Below are positions 25,104 through 34,938 of a DNA stretch of 64,000 nucleotides, piece by piece. The notes below the pieces were generated by a model. That model was given only the letters and a program-made list of their open reading frames with translations, was not told the origin of the DNA and did no database searches. Made by a program: the position numbers and the translations under genes. How positions within the stretch are numbered: the stretch's first letter is position 1; each line of letters begins with the position of its first letter. The stretch comes from Maribacter litoralis (GTDB lineage Bacteria; Bacteroidota; Bacteroidia; Flavobacteriales; Flavobacteriaceae), in assembly GCF_003075045.1 (NCBI RefSeq), contig NZ_QCZD01000002.1:806001-870000 (forward strand), given 5' to 3'.

Positions 25104-26459
25104 ATGCCATTGTTTACCGATTTAAAAATATCTAGAAACTTAGAAAAAGCACTTGAGGATTTAGGTTTTGAAAATACTACCCCTATTCAGGAAAAGGCTT
25201 TTCCTATTGTTATGAGTGGTAGCGATGTGGTTGGTATTGCACAAACAGGTACAGGTAAAACATTCGCATATTTACTTCCTATTTTAAATACCTTAAAGTT
25301 TTCAAAGGAAATTCATCCAAAAGTTATTGTTTTAGTGCCCACTCGTGAGTTGGTAGTGCAAGTTGTGGAAGAAGCAGAAAAGTTGGCCAAGTATTCAGGT
25401 ACAAGGGTTTTAGGTGTATTTGGAGGAAAAAGTATGCTGAAACAAAAAGAGGCCTTGGCATCGGGCACAGATGTGCTGGTAGCCACGCCTGCACGTTTAT
25501 ATGATTTGATATTAACAAAAGCTGTTCAACTAAAACAAGTTAAGAAACTTGTTATTGATGAGGTCGATGTTATGTTAGATCTAGGCTTTAGGTTTCAGTT
25601 GATAAATATATTTGAGTTATTACCCCAGAGAAGACAGAATATAATGTTCTCTGCCACCATGACAGATGATATTGAAATGTTCATTACCGATTTTTTCACC
25701 GGTGTTCAAAAGATAGCTGTTGCGGTAAGTGGTACACCATTGGAGAATATTGCACAATTTGCCTATGCTACACCTAATTTTTATACCAAAGTGAATCTTG
25801 TAGTGAAGTTATTGCAAGATGAAGCGGTGTATAATAAAGTCTTGGTCTTTGTTTCTAGTAAACGAAGTGCTGACCTACTGTTCAAAGAGTTATCTGAATT
25901 TTTTAGTGAAGAGATATGCATTATACACTCCAATAAAACACAAAACTACAGATTACGTTCTATAAATCAATTCGATGAGGGCAAGAACCGTATTCTTGTA
26001 ACTACAGATGTTATGGCACGTGGGTTGGACTTGCAAGAGATATCGCATGTTATAAACTTTGACACACCTACTTATCCTGAAAATTACATGCACCGAATTG
26101 GAAGAACGGGCAGGGCAGAGAAAGAAGGTACATCGATCTTGCTTTTTACACCAAAAGAGGAAGATGCAAAAAATGCTATTGAAGACTTAATGTCATACAA
26201 GGTAAACTTATTACCATTGCCAGAAGATGTGGAAATTGCCACACAACTTACTTTCGACGAGCAGCCAAAGCATAGAGAGCGTGAAAACCCGTTAAATATT
26301 AATGAAGAGGAACGTGGTGAAAGTTTTCATGAGAAATCTGAAAAGAACAGGAAAGAAAATCAAGGAGGGTCGTATAAGCGTATCATTAAAAATAAATACT
26401 CTAAACCAAAGACGCGTGGAGATAAAAACTACGGTAAACGCGGAAGAAACAAAAAATAA
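25104..26459 (+). CDS. DEAD-box RNA helicase (DEVD variant)
   Basis: A 451-aa ATP-dependent RNA helicase. Q motif region (TPIQEKAFP), Walker A AQTGTGKT, PTREL, motif II DEVD in place of DEAD, motif III SAT, and motif VI HRIGRTGRA are all visible. The C-terminal tail from about residue 395 is highly basic (KNKYSKPKTRGDKNYGKRG), as in RhlE-like cold-adaptation or ribosome-assembly helicases. Start 25104 is chosen over GTG 25095 because MPLFTDLK is the usual family beginning. Monocistronic. Confidence 0.92.
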   Translation: MPLFTDLKISRNLEKALEDLGFENTTPIQEKAFPIVMSGSDVVGIAQTGTGKTFAYLLPILNTLKFSKEIHPKVIVLVPTRELVVQVVEEAEKLAKYSGTRVLGVFGGKSMLKQKEALASGTDVLVATPARLYDLILTKAVQLKQVKKLVIDEVDVMLDLGFRFQLINIFELLPQRRQNIMFSATMTDDIEMFITDFFTGVQKIAVAVSGTPLENIAQFAYATPNFYTKVNLVVKLLQDEAVYNKVLVFVSSKRSADLLFKELSEFFSEEICIIHSNKTQNYRLRSINQFDEGKNRILVTTDVMARGLDLQEISHVINFDTPTYPENYMHRIGRTGRAEKEGTSILLFTPKEEDAKNAIEDLMSYKVNLLPLPEDVEIATQLTFDEQPKHRERENPLNINEEERGESFHEKSEKNRKENQGGSYKRIIKNKYSKPKTRGDKNYGKRGRNKK

Positions 26460-26517
26460 TTTGATGCTTTTCCTATCGCATTCTTGATTGTTTTTGCACA
26501 TTTTGTAAAACAGAATA

Positions 26518-26532
26518 TCGATGAAATGCACA
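26518..26532 (+). promoter_or_regulatory. Shared 15-nt upstream element (copy B)
   Basis: TCGATGAAATGCACA, identical to 19006-19020, about 160 bp before the second small secreted protein gene. ATTTAGGG follows after a short insertion. Confidence 0.45.
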
Positions 26533-26563
26533 CCGTTTCGATATGCTGTATTTAGGGCAAAAA

Positions 26564-26593
26564 CCGTTCGTCGACACTTTATGTCTATTCATC
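26564..26593 (+). promoter_or_regulatory. Candidate LytTR-type direct repeat upstream of small secreted protein 2
   Basis: CCGTTCGTC (26564-26572), 12 bp, CTATTCATC (26585-26593): two 9-bp half-sites in direct orientation with 21-bp period. They lie about 100-128 bp before the ATG. The half-site also matches CCATTCGTC upstream of members 3 and 4. Confidence 0.45.
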
Positions 26594-26691
26594 ATAAATA
26601 TCTACACTAGCCGAAAATTATAGCAGTTTAGCGAGGTGAACGGGCATGTTTACTAAGCTGAGGGTACTTTTATATTGTTCAATAATACGAT

Positions 26692-26949
26692 ATGAAAGCA
26701 TTTTTCACCCTACTAGTTTTAATTTTTGCCGGAGCAATTGCGTTGGCCCAAACACCCCAAACAGATGATAAAGTTCACACTACTGAAATGGGTATTGTTA
26801 TGGTTGATAGCCTTAATGATTTTAAGCCTAAGAAAAAGATTGATATCACTGAAGAAACATCTGTAGCCCGTTTATACAGATACAAGAACGCAAGGGTTAA
26901 CAAAGAATTGGCATTTATTACCAACAAGAGTTATGGTAAATTGGCATAA
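26692..26949 (+). CDS. Small secreted protein, ARLY-KN-RV family, member 2
   Basis: An 85-aa protein with a 20-residue signal peptide ending ALAQ, a variable middle (21-55) and the family C-terminus SVARLYRYKNARVNKELAF (about 57-75) ending YGKLA. The mature form is about 65 residues, lacks Cys and is basic at its end. A near -7 match TACTTTTA at 26665-26672 lies 19 bp before the ATG. It is followed by a hairpin and a 39-aa membrane protein gene on the same strand. Function unknown. Confidence 0.78.
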   Translation: MKAFFTLLVLIFAGAIALAQTPQTDDKVHTTEMGIVMVDSLNDFKPKKKIDITEETSVARLYRYKNARVNKELAFITNKSYGKLA

Positions 26950-26966
26950 TCTTTGCCATATATTAA

Positions 26967-26988
26967 AAGGTGCAACGAAGCACCTTAT
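26967..26988 (+). terminator. Hairpin between small secreted protein 2 and the 39-aa ORF
   Basis: A 7-bp perfect stem AAGGTGC / GCACCTT with an AACGAA loop, 20 bp after the stop. Only a weak AT tail follows, so it could attenuate or stabilise as well as terminate. Confidence 0.4.
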
Positions 26989-27000
26989 AAATTTAAAATT

Positions 27001-27120
27001 ATGATGTTACTTACACTTTTAGTACCGGCTTTGATAATAGTAGTAGCGGTTGCAGTTTCTTCAAATGACAAGAAAAAATTACGTCCAATAAAAGTACCTG
27101 TGAACAAACGTAAGTTTTAA
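27001..27120 (+). CDS. 39-aa single-span membrane microprotein
   Basis: ATG at 27001 opens a 39-codon frame: hydrophobic helix at residues 3-20 (LLTLLVPALIIVVAVAVS) and a strongly basic tail (DKKKLRPIKVPVNKRKF). It is too short for usual ORF callers. Its TAA overlaps the stop of the convergent amidohydrolase. The hydrophobic-plus-basic pattern and position 51 bp after small secreted protein 2 suggest a real gene. No family recognised; a toxin-like or membrane-anchored regulator are possibilities only. Confidence 0.5.
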   Translation: MMLLTLLVPALIIVVAVAVSSNDKKKLRPIKVPVNKRKF

Positions 27121-28706
27121 TTTTTTACACCGGGCTGCTTAATGGTATAATTACTTTTTGCTTTTGCCTCATCTACTTGTCGTTTAACGTCTGCCAGTAA
27201 AGCTTTGGAATCGTAAATGATACCATCTTTAACGGTATATTTAACCCCACCAACACGAACCACCTCATTGTCTTCGGTAAGCTTTATCGCTCCCGTACCG
27301 TATAATACTTTGAAATTTTGAAGAGGATTTTCTTCAACGATTACAAAATCTGCCAGTTTGCCAATGCTAACTGTGCCAATTTGGTCATCCATACCTAGGG
27401 CTTCGGCTCCGTTTAAGGTTGCCGATTGTATAATTTCCAATGGGTGAAAACCCGCTTCGCGTAATAATTCCATTTCCCTTATATATGCAAAACCATATAG
27501 TTGAAATATAAAACCAGAATCTGAACCTGTAGTTACTCTACCGCCTCTGTTTTTATATTCGTTGACAAAGGTCATCCAAAGTTTGTAATTGTGTTTCCAG
27601 GCAACTTCTTGCTCTGTACCCCAATCGTGCCAGTATGATCCATGTGAGACCTTGCTTGGTTGATAAAACTCCCATAAAGAAGGTAAGGTATAGTCCTCAT
27701 GCCATTCTGCTCTTCTGGCACGTTGTAAATCTCTACTTGCTTCATAGATATTAAACGTAGGGTCTAAGGTGAAATCCAGTTCAAGTAATTCGTTCATCAC
27801 ATTATTCCAATGTTCAGAATAGGGTTTTGCTGCTTGCGCCCATAATTTTCCGGCGTTCTCAAAGCGGTCTTGTTCGTTTTGGTAATTGTAATCCAGCGGA
27901 AAATCTTGCACTGTACGATCATCAAAAAGAGCTTCAGGCAAACCGTACCAATGCTCCATAGATGTTAGTCCTGCCCTTGCTGAATGTAATACATTCCATC
28001 GGGCTACGCTCATTTGTGCATGGTGGCAGGCGGAACCTAATCCTAATTTTTTATTCTCGTCTAATGCAGCTGCCATAATCTCTGGTTCGGCACCGAAGAA
28101 TTTAATACCGTCTGCACCTTTTTTTGCATTTGCACGTACCCACTCTCGAGCTTGCTCTGGGGTTGAAATGGGAACATCGTTTAAAGGGTTAAAAGATGCA
28201 CTAGTTTGTCCAAATGCCGTATATGATATTATACGCGGGGCAATAATTTCGTTTTTCTCGCTTTTACGTTTTAGGTCTAGGGTGTAGTCAATACCTCTAC
28301 CGGCAACTTCACGGGCAGTAGTTACGCCATGTGCCATCCATAGTTTAAAAACATAGTCTGGGTCTGCATCCTGCGCATCACCTCCAATATGCGTATGCAT
28401 ATCTATAAACCCGGGCATTAGGTACATACCGGTACAGTCTAACTCTTTACCGCCGGGTTTTAATTGTGGTCTTTTTGAATCGTTGATAGCAACTCCGGGG
28501 TAACCCACAACCTTTATATCTTTAATGATGTTATTTTCTACAACAATATCAATAGGACCTTGTGGTGGAGCTCCATTTCCGTTTATGAGCATTACACCTC
28601 TAATGATCATTTGATTGTGCGGACCATCACCTTCAAGTGATTGGGCGTTAACAGAGAATAAAACGGATAAGAGCATTGCTGCAACAAGCAGTTCTTTGCG
28701 AAACAT
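27117..28706 (-). CDS. Secreted metal-dependent amidohydrolase
   Basis: A 529-aa amidohydrolase-superfamily enzyme (imidazolonepropionase-like branch) with a signal peptide from ATG 28706 (MFRKELLVAAMLLSVLFSVNAQ split by the hydrophobic core). The metal-binding HxH is in FIDMHTHIGG; later metal/catalytic segments include ACHHAQM, SMEHWYG and the Asp of TGSDSGF. The C-terminal beta-sandwich closes with SIGKLADFVIVEENPL. These periplasmic enzymes cleave N-acyl, dipeptide or lactam substrates; the substrate here is unknown. The upstream in-frame extension to 28766 is unlikely. Confidence 0.88.
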   Translation of the reverse strand: MFRKELLVAAMLLSVLFSVNAQSLEGDGPHNQMIIRGVMLINGNGAPPQGPIDIVVENNIIKDIKVVGYPGVAINDSKRPQLKPGGKELDCTGMYLMPGFIDMHTHIGGDAQDADPDYVFKLWMAHGVTTAREVAGRGIDYTLDLKRKSEKNEIIAPRIISYTAFGQTSASFNPLNDVPISTPEQAREWVRANAKKGADGIKFFGAEPEIMAAALDENKKLGLGSACHHAQMSVARWNVLHSARAGLTSMEHWYGLPEALFDDRTVQDFPLDYNYQNEQDRFENAGKLWAQAAKPYSEHWNNVMNELLELDFTLDPTFNIYEASRDLQRARRAEWHEDYTLPSLWEFYQPSKVSHGSYWHDWGTEQEVAWKHNYKLWMTFVNEYKNRGGRVTTGSDSGFIFQLYGFAYIREMELLREAGFHPLEIIQSATLNGAEALGMDDQIGTVSIGKLADFVIVEENPLQNFKVLYGTGAIKLTEDNEVVRVGGVKYTVKDGIIYDSKALLADVKRQVDEAKAKSNYTIKQPGVKN

Positions 28707-28820
28707 AAGGTGGTAGTTTGAGTTAGTTACTTTAAATATAAAGAAAGCAACAGAAAGAACGGTCAACGCAACTCAACTTTACCAATAAATAACGGATTTG
28801 ATATTTATGACCTATTCTAA

Positions 28821-30041
28821 TTAAGCAACGGGAGATAATTGCTGCTTTATTTCATGGAATTTGATAATATAATTAGTTCCTTTTTTAGTCATGTCTCTGG
28901 TAATGGTTCCTTTTAACTGACGTGTTAGGTTGTGAATTAGTTTTAACCCTAACGATTTTGTTGTTTTGTAGTTCACCGTCTCTGGGAAACCAACACCATT
29001 ATCACCAATTTCTAAAATATAGCAATTTTTCTGTTCGGTATCTTCTTGTAGTTTAATACTGATGATACCTTCTTTATCACCTTCAATACCATATTTTAAA
29101 GCATTGGTCAAAGCTTCATTGATTAAAAGACCTAAAGGTATGGCGGTATCTATACCTAACTTAATATCTGGAATGTCTATTTTAAAATCTACATGGTTAT
29201 CATTGCCTTTTATGGATCTTATAAGGTATTCTCCTAGTTCTTGTACATAAGATTTGTATTCAATATGGCTAATGTCATTACGCATATATAACATTTCATG
29301 AACCATGGCCATGGCGATAACCCTGTTTTGTGTACCCTTTAAAAGTCCTTTCATAGGGCCGTTATCTATATTTCTGGATTGTAAGCTTAGTAGACTGGAA
29401 ACCGTTTGTAAATTATTCTTTACCCTATGGTGTACTTCTTTTAATAGGTTTTCTTTTTCATGGACCTGTAAATACAACGCTTTTTTAGAACTATACATAG
29501 CGTTATAGGTCTTTAATAAAGTTTTGCCCAAAGTGTTACCTAATATAAAAACAGAAAATAAAACGGATACCAAGCTAAATATTGGTCTTGATGCTTCCGG
29601 TACGTAATTTTCCGTAATACGTAATTCTGGAATTGTTTGTGTGAAAATTAAAAGAATCAGTAATATGATAATATTAAGGTAAATTCTTCCATAACGTGTA
29701 CTGTAGATAAATCCGCCAAAGGCAATTAATGGAATCATAAATATGAACGGACTATTAATACCGCCACTATAAAAGGTAATTACTACTGCGGCAATAAGCC
29801 CAATAATAGAAGAGAAATTGAATGTGGGTAAAATAATTTTATGAACCCTAAAATATAAAAGATTGATAAGATTCAATGCAGCAAAGGCAAGAAATACAAA
29901 AGGGATTACTTGGGTAATATTTAAAAAGAAATAGCACAATGCTCCAAATAATAAGGAGATAATGCTTGTGGTATAATTTACCCTTAAAAATAGTTTGGTT
30001 TTATCCTGTAGACGTTCTTTGTCAATGGTAAATCCGGGCAT
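28821..30041 (-). CDS. Membrane sensor histidine kinase, HisKA_2 type
   Basis: A 406-aa kinase. Residues about 20-178 form six or so transmembrane helices with little periplasmic sequence, so it probably senses a membrane or intracellular signal. The HisKA_2 box KEVHHRVKNNLQ places the phospho-His at about 205; HATPase_c follows with NEALTNALKYG (N box), DNGVGFP (G1) and SLGLKLI (G2). No response regulator is adjacent. HisKA_2 kinases often pair with receiver-output proteins encoded elsewhere. Confidence 0.9.
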   Translation of the reverse strand: MPGFTIDKERLQDKTKLFLRVNYTTSIISLLFGALCYFFLNITQVIPFVFLAFAALNLINLLYFRVHKIILPTFNFSSIIGLIAAVVITFYSGGINSPFIFMIPLIAFGGFIYSTRYGRIYLNIIILLILLIFTQTIPELRITENYVPEASRPIFSLVSVLFSVFILGNTLGKTLLKTYNAMYSSKKALYLQVHEKENLLKEVHHRVKNNLQTVSSLLSLQSRNIDNGPMKGLLKGTQNRVIAMAMVHEMLYMRNDISHIEYKSYVQELGEYLIRSIKGNDNHVDFKIDIPDIKLGIDTAIPLGLLINEALTNALKYGIEGDKEGIISIKLQEDTEQKNCYILEIGDNGVGFPETVNYKTTKSLGLKLIHNLTRQLKGTITRDMTKKGTNYIIKFHEIKQQLSPVA

Positions 30042-30355
30042 AGATATTATTTATGTACTAGAAAACATACGAATTACGTAATGTAAATCTAATTATGTTT
30101 TTATCATTATACTAGTAATTTCTGCTTTAGTATAGTTAAAACGACGAATATTTTTCTGAATTACATATTTTTTTTGTCTAAATAATGGTTAAAAATATGA
30201 AATAAACTGTTAATGGTTCATTTCACTTCTAATTCGAAAAAATCTAAAGTAAAACTGAATTCTTTATATGTAGTTTATTTTAAGTAAGTTAAACTGTAAA
30301 ATAAAAAAGGCATCCAAATCTGGATGCCTTTTTGAAATTATAATTCTTAACTCGT
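30042..30355. other. 314-bp intergenic region
   Basis: Contains the upstream sequence of the histidine kinase and, at its right end, the secA terminator. Very AT-rich, with no coding frame or RNA gene recognised. A TATGTTTT sequence about 35 bp before the kinase ATG is a 7-of-8 match to TAnnTTTG. Confidence 0.5.
30304..30333 (-). terminator. Rho-independent terminator for secA
   Basis: Perfect stem GGCATCCA / TGGATGCC with a 4-nt loop, flanked by A5 and T5 so that it works for the minus strand. It lies about 22 bp beyond the secA stop. Confidence 0.88.
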
Positions 30356-33300
30356 TTAGTCTTGAGTTAAAACCCACGACCCATTTTGTAAAAGTGGCTC
30401 GGCTTGTTTAAATTTTACCGTTTTACTTTCTCCACTCATTACATTTTTAATGGTAACTCGCTCGTTTCTTCCAATTTTTGGTTGTTCCCTTGTAATTGTT
30501 TCAGTAACGGCAGGACGCTGAGTTTGGTTTTGACTAACTGCTCTACTACGTGCCGCTAACTCATCGCTATTAGGAATTTCTTCTTTCGTAGTCTGTAGAT
30601 TTTCCTTTTTTCTGATGTTTCTTTCTTCTTGAATGGCACTTGCATTTTCAGAAGGTAATTCTCCTTTAAAAAGGAAAGAAACCACTTCTTTGTTTACCTT
30701 TTCGATCATTGATTTAAAAAGTTCGAATGCTTCGAACTTATAAATCAATAAAGGATCTTTTTGTTCGTGAACGGCCAATTGAACAGATTGTTTCAATTCA
30801 TCCATCTTACGAAGATGTGTTTTCCAAGAATCATCGATAATCGCCAATGAAATATTCTTTTCAAAATCGGTGATCAACTGCTTACCGTTACTATCGTATG
30901 CTTCTTGAAGGTTGGTAACAACATTCAAACTTTTGATACCATCGGTAAAAGGTACTACAATACGCTCAAAATTATTGGCATTGTCTTCATGCACTTTTTT
31001 AATAACTGGGAAAGCTGCAGCTGCATTGCGCTCCATTTTATCATTGTAATGCTCGTAAGCCGCCTTGTATATTTTTCCGGTAATTTCTTGTGCAGATAAT
31101 TTATTGAATTCCGTTTCCTCTACCGGAGCCGTCATTGAAAAATACTTGATCAATTCAAACTCTAAGTTTTTATAGTCATTGGCTGCCTTGTTGCTTTCAA
31201 CAATTACTTCACAGGTATCATATACCATGTTGGCGATATCCAATTTTAAACGCTCACCTTGTAAGGCATGGCGTCTTCTTTTATACACAACTTCACGTTG
31301 TGCGTTCATAACATCATCATATTCTAACAGACGCTTACGTACACCAAAGTTGTTTTCTTCTACTTTTTTCTGTGCGCGTTCTATAGATTTGGTCATCATG
31401 CTATGCTGAATTACTTCACCATCTTCCAAGCCCATCTTGTCCATCATTTTAGCAACCCTATCAGAACCAAATAAACGCATTAGGTTATCTTCCAAAGAAA
31501 CATAAAACTGTGAACTTCCCGGATCTCCTTGACGACCGGAACGACCACGTAACTGTCTGTCAACTCGACGAGAGTCATGTCTTTCTGTACCGATAATTGC
31601 CAAACCGCCTGCTTTTTTGACTTCGTCGGACAATTTAATATCGGTACCACGACCAGCCATGTTCGTTGCAATGGTTACTACACCAGCATTACCTGCCTCT
31701 GCAACAACATCTGCTTCTTTTTTATGCAGTTTTGCGTTCAATACATTGTGAGGTACTTTACGTACGCTCAATAGTTTTGATAATAATTCTGATATTTCAA
31801 CCGAAGTTGTACCGATCAATACCGGTCTTCCCGCTTTACTGATTTTGGTTACCTCTTCAATAATAGCGTTGTATTTTTCCCTTTTGGTCTTATAGATAAG
31901 GTCATTTTTATCTTCCCTTGCTATTGGTCTGTTGGTTGGAATTTCCATAACATCCAACTTATAGATTTCCCAGAATTCACCAGCTTCTGTAACAGCAGTA
32001 CCCGTCATACCAGATAATTTGCTGTACATTCTAAAGTAGTTCTGTAAGGTAACCGTTGCAAAAGTTTGTGTCAATGCTTCGATTTTTACATTCTCTTTTG
32101 CTTCAATAGCTTGGTGCAATCCGTCAGAGTATCTACGGCCATCCATAATACGACCGGTTTGCTCATCTACGATCATCACCTTATTGTCCATAACCACATA
32201 CTCCGTATCTTTTTCAAATAGGGTATAAGCCTTTAATAATTGGCTCATGGTATGTATACGTTCACTCTTTACGGTAAAATCTTTAAAAAGCTCTTCTTTT
32301 AACTCGGCCTCTTTTTCTATTTCTAGATTTTGATTTTCGATTTTCGCGATTTCTGCACCTATATCGGGCATTACAAAGAAGTCCTTATCTTGCTCACCAG
32401 AAATGTAGTTAACACCTTTGTCCGTTAATTCTATCTGGTTGTTCTTTTCGTCTATTACAAAAAGTAAGTCTTCATCAACAACAGGCATTTCCCTGTTATT
32501 ATCTTGCATGTAGAAATTCTCTGTTTTTTGAAGTAGTTGTTTTACTCCTTCTTCACTTAAGAATTTTATTAAAGCTTTATTTTTTGGGAGACCACGATAT
32601 ACTCTAAGTAATAAGAAACCACCTTCTTTAGTGTCACCTTCGGCAATCAACTTTTTAGCCTCTGCCAATACACCGGTTAAGTGTTGACGTTGTTTTCTTA
32701 CAATCTCGTCAACCTTAGGTTTAAGTTCATTGAATTCATGGCGATCACCTTCTGGTACCGGACCAGATATGATCAATGGTGTACGTGCATCATCGACCAA
32801 AACAGAATCGACCTCATCGACAATGGCATAATTATGTGGGCGTTGAACCAAATCTTTTGGTGTGTGCGCCATGTTGTCCCTAAGATAATCGAAACCAAAT
32901 TCGTTATTGGTACCATAGGTAATATCTGCATTATAGGCTGCTCGTCTACCATCAGAATTAGGTCTGTGGTAATCTATACAATCTACAGATAGTCCGTGAA
33001 ATTGAAAAATAGGAGCCATCCAAGCACTATCCCTTTTTGCTAAATAATCGTTTACGGTTACCAAATGTGCACCGTTTCCGCTTAAAGCATTTAAGTATAG
33101 GGGCAATGTAGCTACAAGGGTTTTACCTTCACCTGTTTGCATCTCTGCAATTTTTCCTTGGTGCATGGCAATACCACCAATTAATTGTACATCATAATGT
33201 ACCATGTCCCAAGTAACTTCTTTACCGGCAGCATCCCATGAATTTTTCCAAATGGCATCTGTACCGTCAAGGGTTACATAGTCTTTTGAGCCTGACAACG

Positions 33301-33715
33301 TTCTGTCATATTCAGAAGCAGTTACCTTTATTGTCTCATTATTGGCAAAACGTTTTGCGGTTTCTTTAACCACGGCAAAAGCTTCGGGTAATATATTATT
33401 AAGGGTTTCTTCAGAAATAGTGTAAGCTTCTGCTTTTAACTTATCTATTTCTGTATAGATATCTTCGTTCTTGTCAATATCGGTCGAGTTTTTTACCTCT
33501 TCCTCTAAAGTGCTAATTTGATCTGTCTTTTCTTTGATAGCATCTTGTATAGCTCTTTTAAACTCTATGGTTTTTTGCCTTAGTTCATCGTGGCTAAGCT
33601 GTTCAAGCTGCGATTCAAATGATTTTATTTTATCTACTAAAGGCTGCAATTCCTTTACGTCTTTCTGTGATTTGTCACCAACAAAAGCCTTTAGGATGGA
33701 ATTAATGAAACTCAT
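30356..33715 (-). CDS. secA: Preprotein translocase ATPase SecA
   Basis: A 1119-aa SecA, about 200 residues longer than the E. coli enzyme owing to insertions in the first nucleotide-binding domain (about residues 330-460), a known trait of Bacteroidota. Walker [30 protein letters not shown], the AGRGTDIKL segment and the [12 protein letters not shown] arginine-finger motif are all seen. The C-terminus carries [12 protein letters not shown] but no Cys/His SEC-C zinc motif. It drives export of signal-peptide proteins through SecYEG. Its own terminator follows. Confidence 0.97.
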   Translation of the reverse strand: MSFINSILKAFVGDKSQKDVKELQPLVDKIKSFESQLEQLSHDELRQKTIEFKRAIQDAIKEKTDQISTLEEEVKNSTDIDKNEDIYTEIDKLKAEAYTISEETLNNILPEAFAVVKETAKRFANNETIKVTASEYDRTLSGSKDYVTLDGTDAIWKNSWDAAGKEVTWDMVHYDVQLIGGIAMHQGKIAEMQTGEGKTLVATLPLYLNALSGNGAHLVTVNDYLAKRDSAWMAPIFQFHGLSVDCIDYHRPNSDGRRAAYNADITYGTNNEFGFDYLRDNMAHTPKDLVQRPHNYAIVDEVDSVLVDDARTPLIISGPVPEGDRHEFNELKPKVDEIVRKQRQHLTGVLAEAKKLIAEGDTKEGGFLLLRVYRGLPKNKALIKFLSEEGVKQLLQKTENFYMQDNNREMPVVDEDLLFVIDEKNNQIELTDKGVNYISGEQDKDFFVMPDIGAEIAKIENQNLEIEKEAELKEELFKDFTVKSERIHTMSQLLKAYTLFEKDTEYVVMDNKVMIVDEQTGRIMDGRRYSDGLHQAIEAKENVKIEALTQTFATVTLQNYFRMYSKLSGMTGTAVTEAGEFWEIYKLDVMEIPTNRPIAREDKNDLIYKTKREKYNAIIEEVTKISKAGRPVLIGTTSVEISELLSKLLSVRKVPHNVLNAKLHKKEADVVAEAGNAGVVTIATNMAGRGTDIKLSDEVKKAGGLAIIGTERHDSRRVDRQLRGRSGRQGDPGSSQFYVSLEDNLMRLFGSDRVAKMMDKMGLEDGEVIQHSMMTKSIERAQKKVEENNFGVRKRLLEYDDVMNAQREVVYKRRRHALQGERLKLDIANMVYDTCEVIVESNKAANDYKNLEFELIKYFSMTAPVEETEFNKLSAQEITGKIYKAAYEHYNDKMERNAAAAFPVIKKVHEDNANNFERIVVPFTDGIKSLNVVTNLQEAYDSNGKQLITDFEKNISLAIIDDSWKTHLRKMDELKQSVQLAVHEQKDPLLIYKFEAFELFKSMIEKVNKEVVSFLFKGELPSENASAIQEERNIRKKENLQTTKEEIPNSDELAARSRAVSQNQTQRPAVTETITREQPKIGRNERVTIKNVMSGESKTVKFKQAEPLLQNGSWVLTQD

Positions 33716-33880
33716 ATTTTTTATACTATTAGAATTGAAACTTTCTACACTGTTATATGGTAAGAATAAATTTCAAAATATTTTAGAGCCGATAAATATT
33801 TTCGACGCTATAAAAGAGCAAAAGGTATTCCAGTCTTGATTTTTCGACCGAATTACCCAAAAACATGTCAAAATTACATA

Positions 33881-33907
33881 AAAAAAAAGCCTCCAAGGAG
33901 ACTTTTT
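33881..33907 (-). terminator. Rho-independent terminator for the DUF2795 gene
   Basis: Minus strand: AAAAAGTCTCC-TT-GGAGGCTTTTT with one G-U pair and an eight-T tail, 24 bp after the stop at 33931. Confidence 0.8.
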
Positions 33908-33930
33908 AGTAGTAATTATGATATCGAATA

Positions 33931-34155
33931 TTAATATTCGTCCTCGTTCCAGAGGTAGTCTTCTTCCGTAGGATAGTCCGGCCAAATTTCTTCGATAGAT
34001 TCATATATCTCGCCACCTTCTTCTTCCATAGACTGTAAATTTTCTACGACTTCTAATGGGGCTCCAGTTCTGATGGAGTAATCTATTAACTCATCTTTAC
34101 TTGCCGGCCAAGGTGCATCACTCAAATAAGATGCTAATTCTAATGTCCAATACAT
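33931..34155 (-). CDS. DUF2795 family protein
   Basis: A 74-aa acidic protein matching the flavobacterial DUF2795 pattern: MYWTLELASYLSDAPWPASKDELIDYSIRTGAP in the N-terminal part and an acidic, aromatic tail (WPDYPTEEDYLWNEDEY). No signal peptide or membrane segment. It stands alone with its own terminator between secA and the cobalamin adenosyltransferase. Function not established. Confidence 0.85.
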   Translation of the reverse strand: MYWTLELASYLSDAPWPASKDELIDYSIRTGAPLEVVENLQSMEEEGGEIYESIEEIWPDYPTEEDYLWNEDEY

Positions 34156-34289
34156 AGTAATTGTTTGATTTTAATTTTTTGCAAAAGTAATTTTTAAATC
34201 GAGACAGCAAAGAAATTAAGTGTAAATTTCAAGTTATCGTGATATTTTTTTTGCATTTGTTTATTGATAACGAATAAATTACGGAATTA

Positions 34290-34865
34290 TTAGTCCTTTT
34301 TTTTAGGGATCCATTTTATTTCATTCGCATGTAGATTATACGACAATTTTCGTGCCAATACAAATAGATAATCAGAAAGTCTATTTAAGAACATTAAAAC
34401 GTTCGTATCAAATGGTTCAGATTCGTATAATAAAGTTGCTATTCTTTCTGCTCTTCTACAAACAGTTCTTGCTATATGACAGTATGACACTGTGGTGTGG
34501 CCCCCAGGAAGAATAAAATGTGTCATTTGTGGAAGTTCACCATCCATTTCATCAATAGCCTGTTCTAAAAATTTAATTTCAGAAAGACCAACTTTCGTGA
34601 TTTTTAATCTTTCTTCACCATTTTTAAGAATTTCTTTTTCTGGATCTGTGGCTAAAATAGCGCCTACCGTAAACAAGTGTTGTTGAATTACTATCAATTG
34701 TTGTTGGTGGGTTTCATCTACCTTTTGATCTCTAATAAGGCCAAGCCAAGAATTTAATTCATCTACCGTTCCATAACTATCAATACGTATATGATGCTTG
34801 GGCACGCGCGTGCCTCCAAAAAGACCTGTTGTACCGTCATCACCTGTTTTGGTATATACTTTCAT
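34290..34865 (-). CDS. Corrinoid adenosyltransferase, PduO/MMAB type
   Basis: A 191-aa ATP:cob(I)alamin adenosyltransferase. The N-terminal ATP-binding signature KVYTKTGDDGTTGLFGGTRVPK is present (split here by the TG-D turn), followed by YGTVDELNSWLGL, the C-terminal helix CRRAERIATLL and LNRLSDYLFVLARK. It attaches the adenosyl group to cobalamin, the cofactor of methylmalonyl-CoA mutase, and so functionally links to MeaB at 12 kb. No cobalamin riboswitch was recognised upstream. Confidence 0.94.
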   Translation of the reverse strand: MKVYTKTGDDGTTGLFGGTRVPKHHIRIDSYGTVDELNSWLGLIRDQKVDETHQQQLIVIQQHLFTVGAILATDPEKEILKNGEERLKITKVGLSEIKFLEQAIDEMDGELPQMTHFILPGGHTTVSYCHIARTVCRRAERIATLLYESEPFDTNVLMFLNRLSDYLFVLARKLSYNLHANEIKWIPKKKD

Positions 34866-34938
34866 TTTAAATTTTCTGGAGTTAAGCTATAAACGAGGTT
34901 GTTTGATAATCGTAAGATGGGCAGTGGTAAGAATACTT

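Noticed and set aside
28821-30041. Pairing the HisKA_2 kinase with the lone receiver at 5339-5743 or with the LytTR-like sites
   Set aside because: They are more than 13 kb apart and no sequence evidence links them; LytTR partners usually belong to a different kinase class (LytS/His_kinase).
34866-34938. Cobalamin riboswitch before the adenosyltransferase or MeaB genes
   Set aside because: Upstream regions are short or AT-rich and lack a recognisable B12-box; no structured element could be supported.
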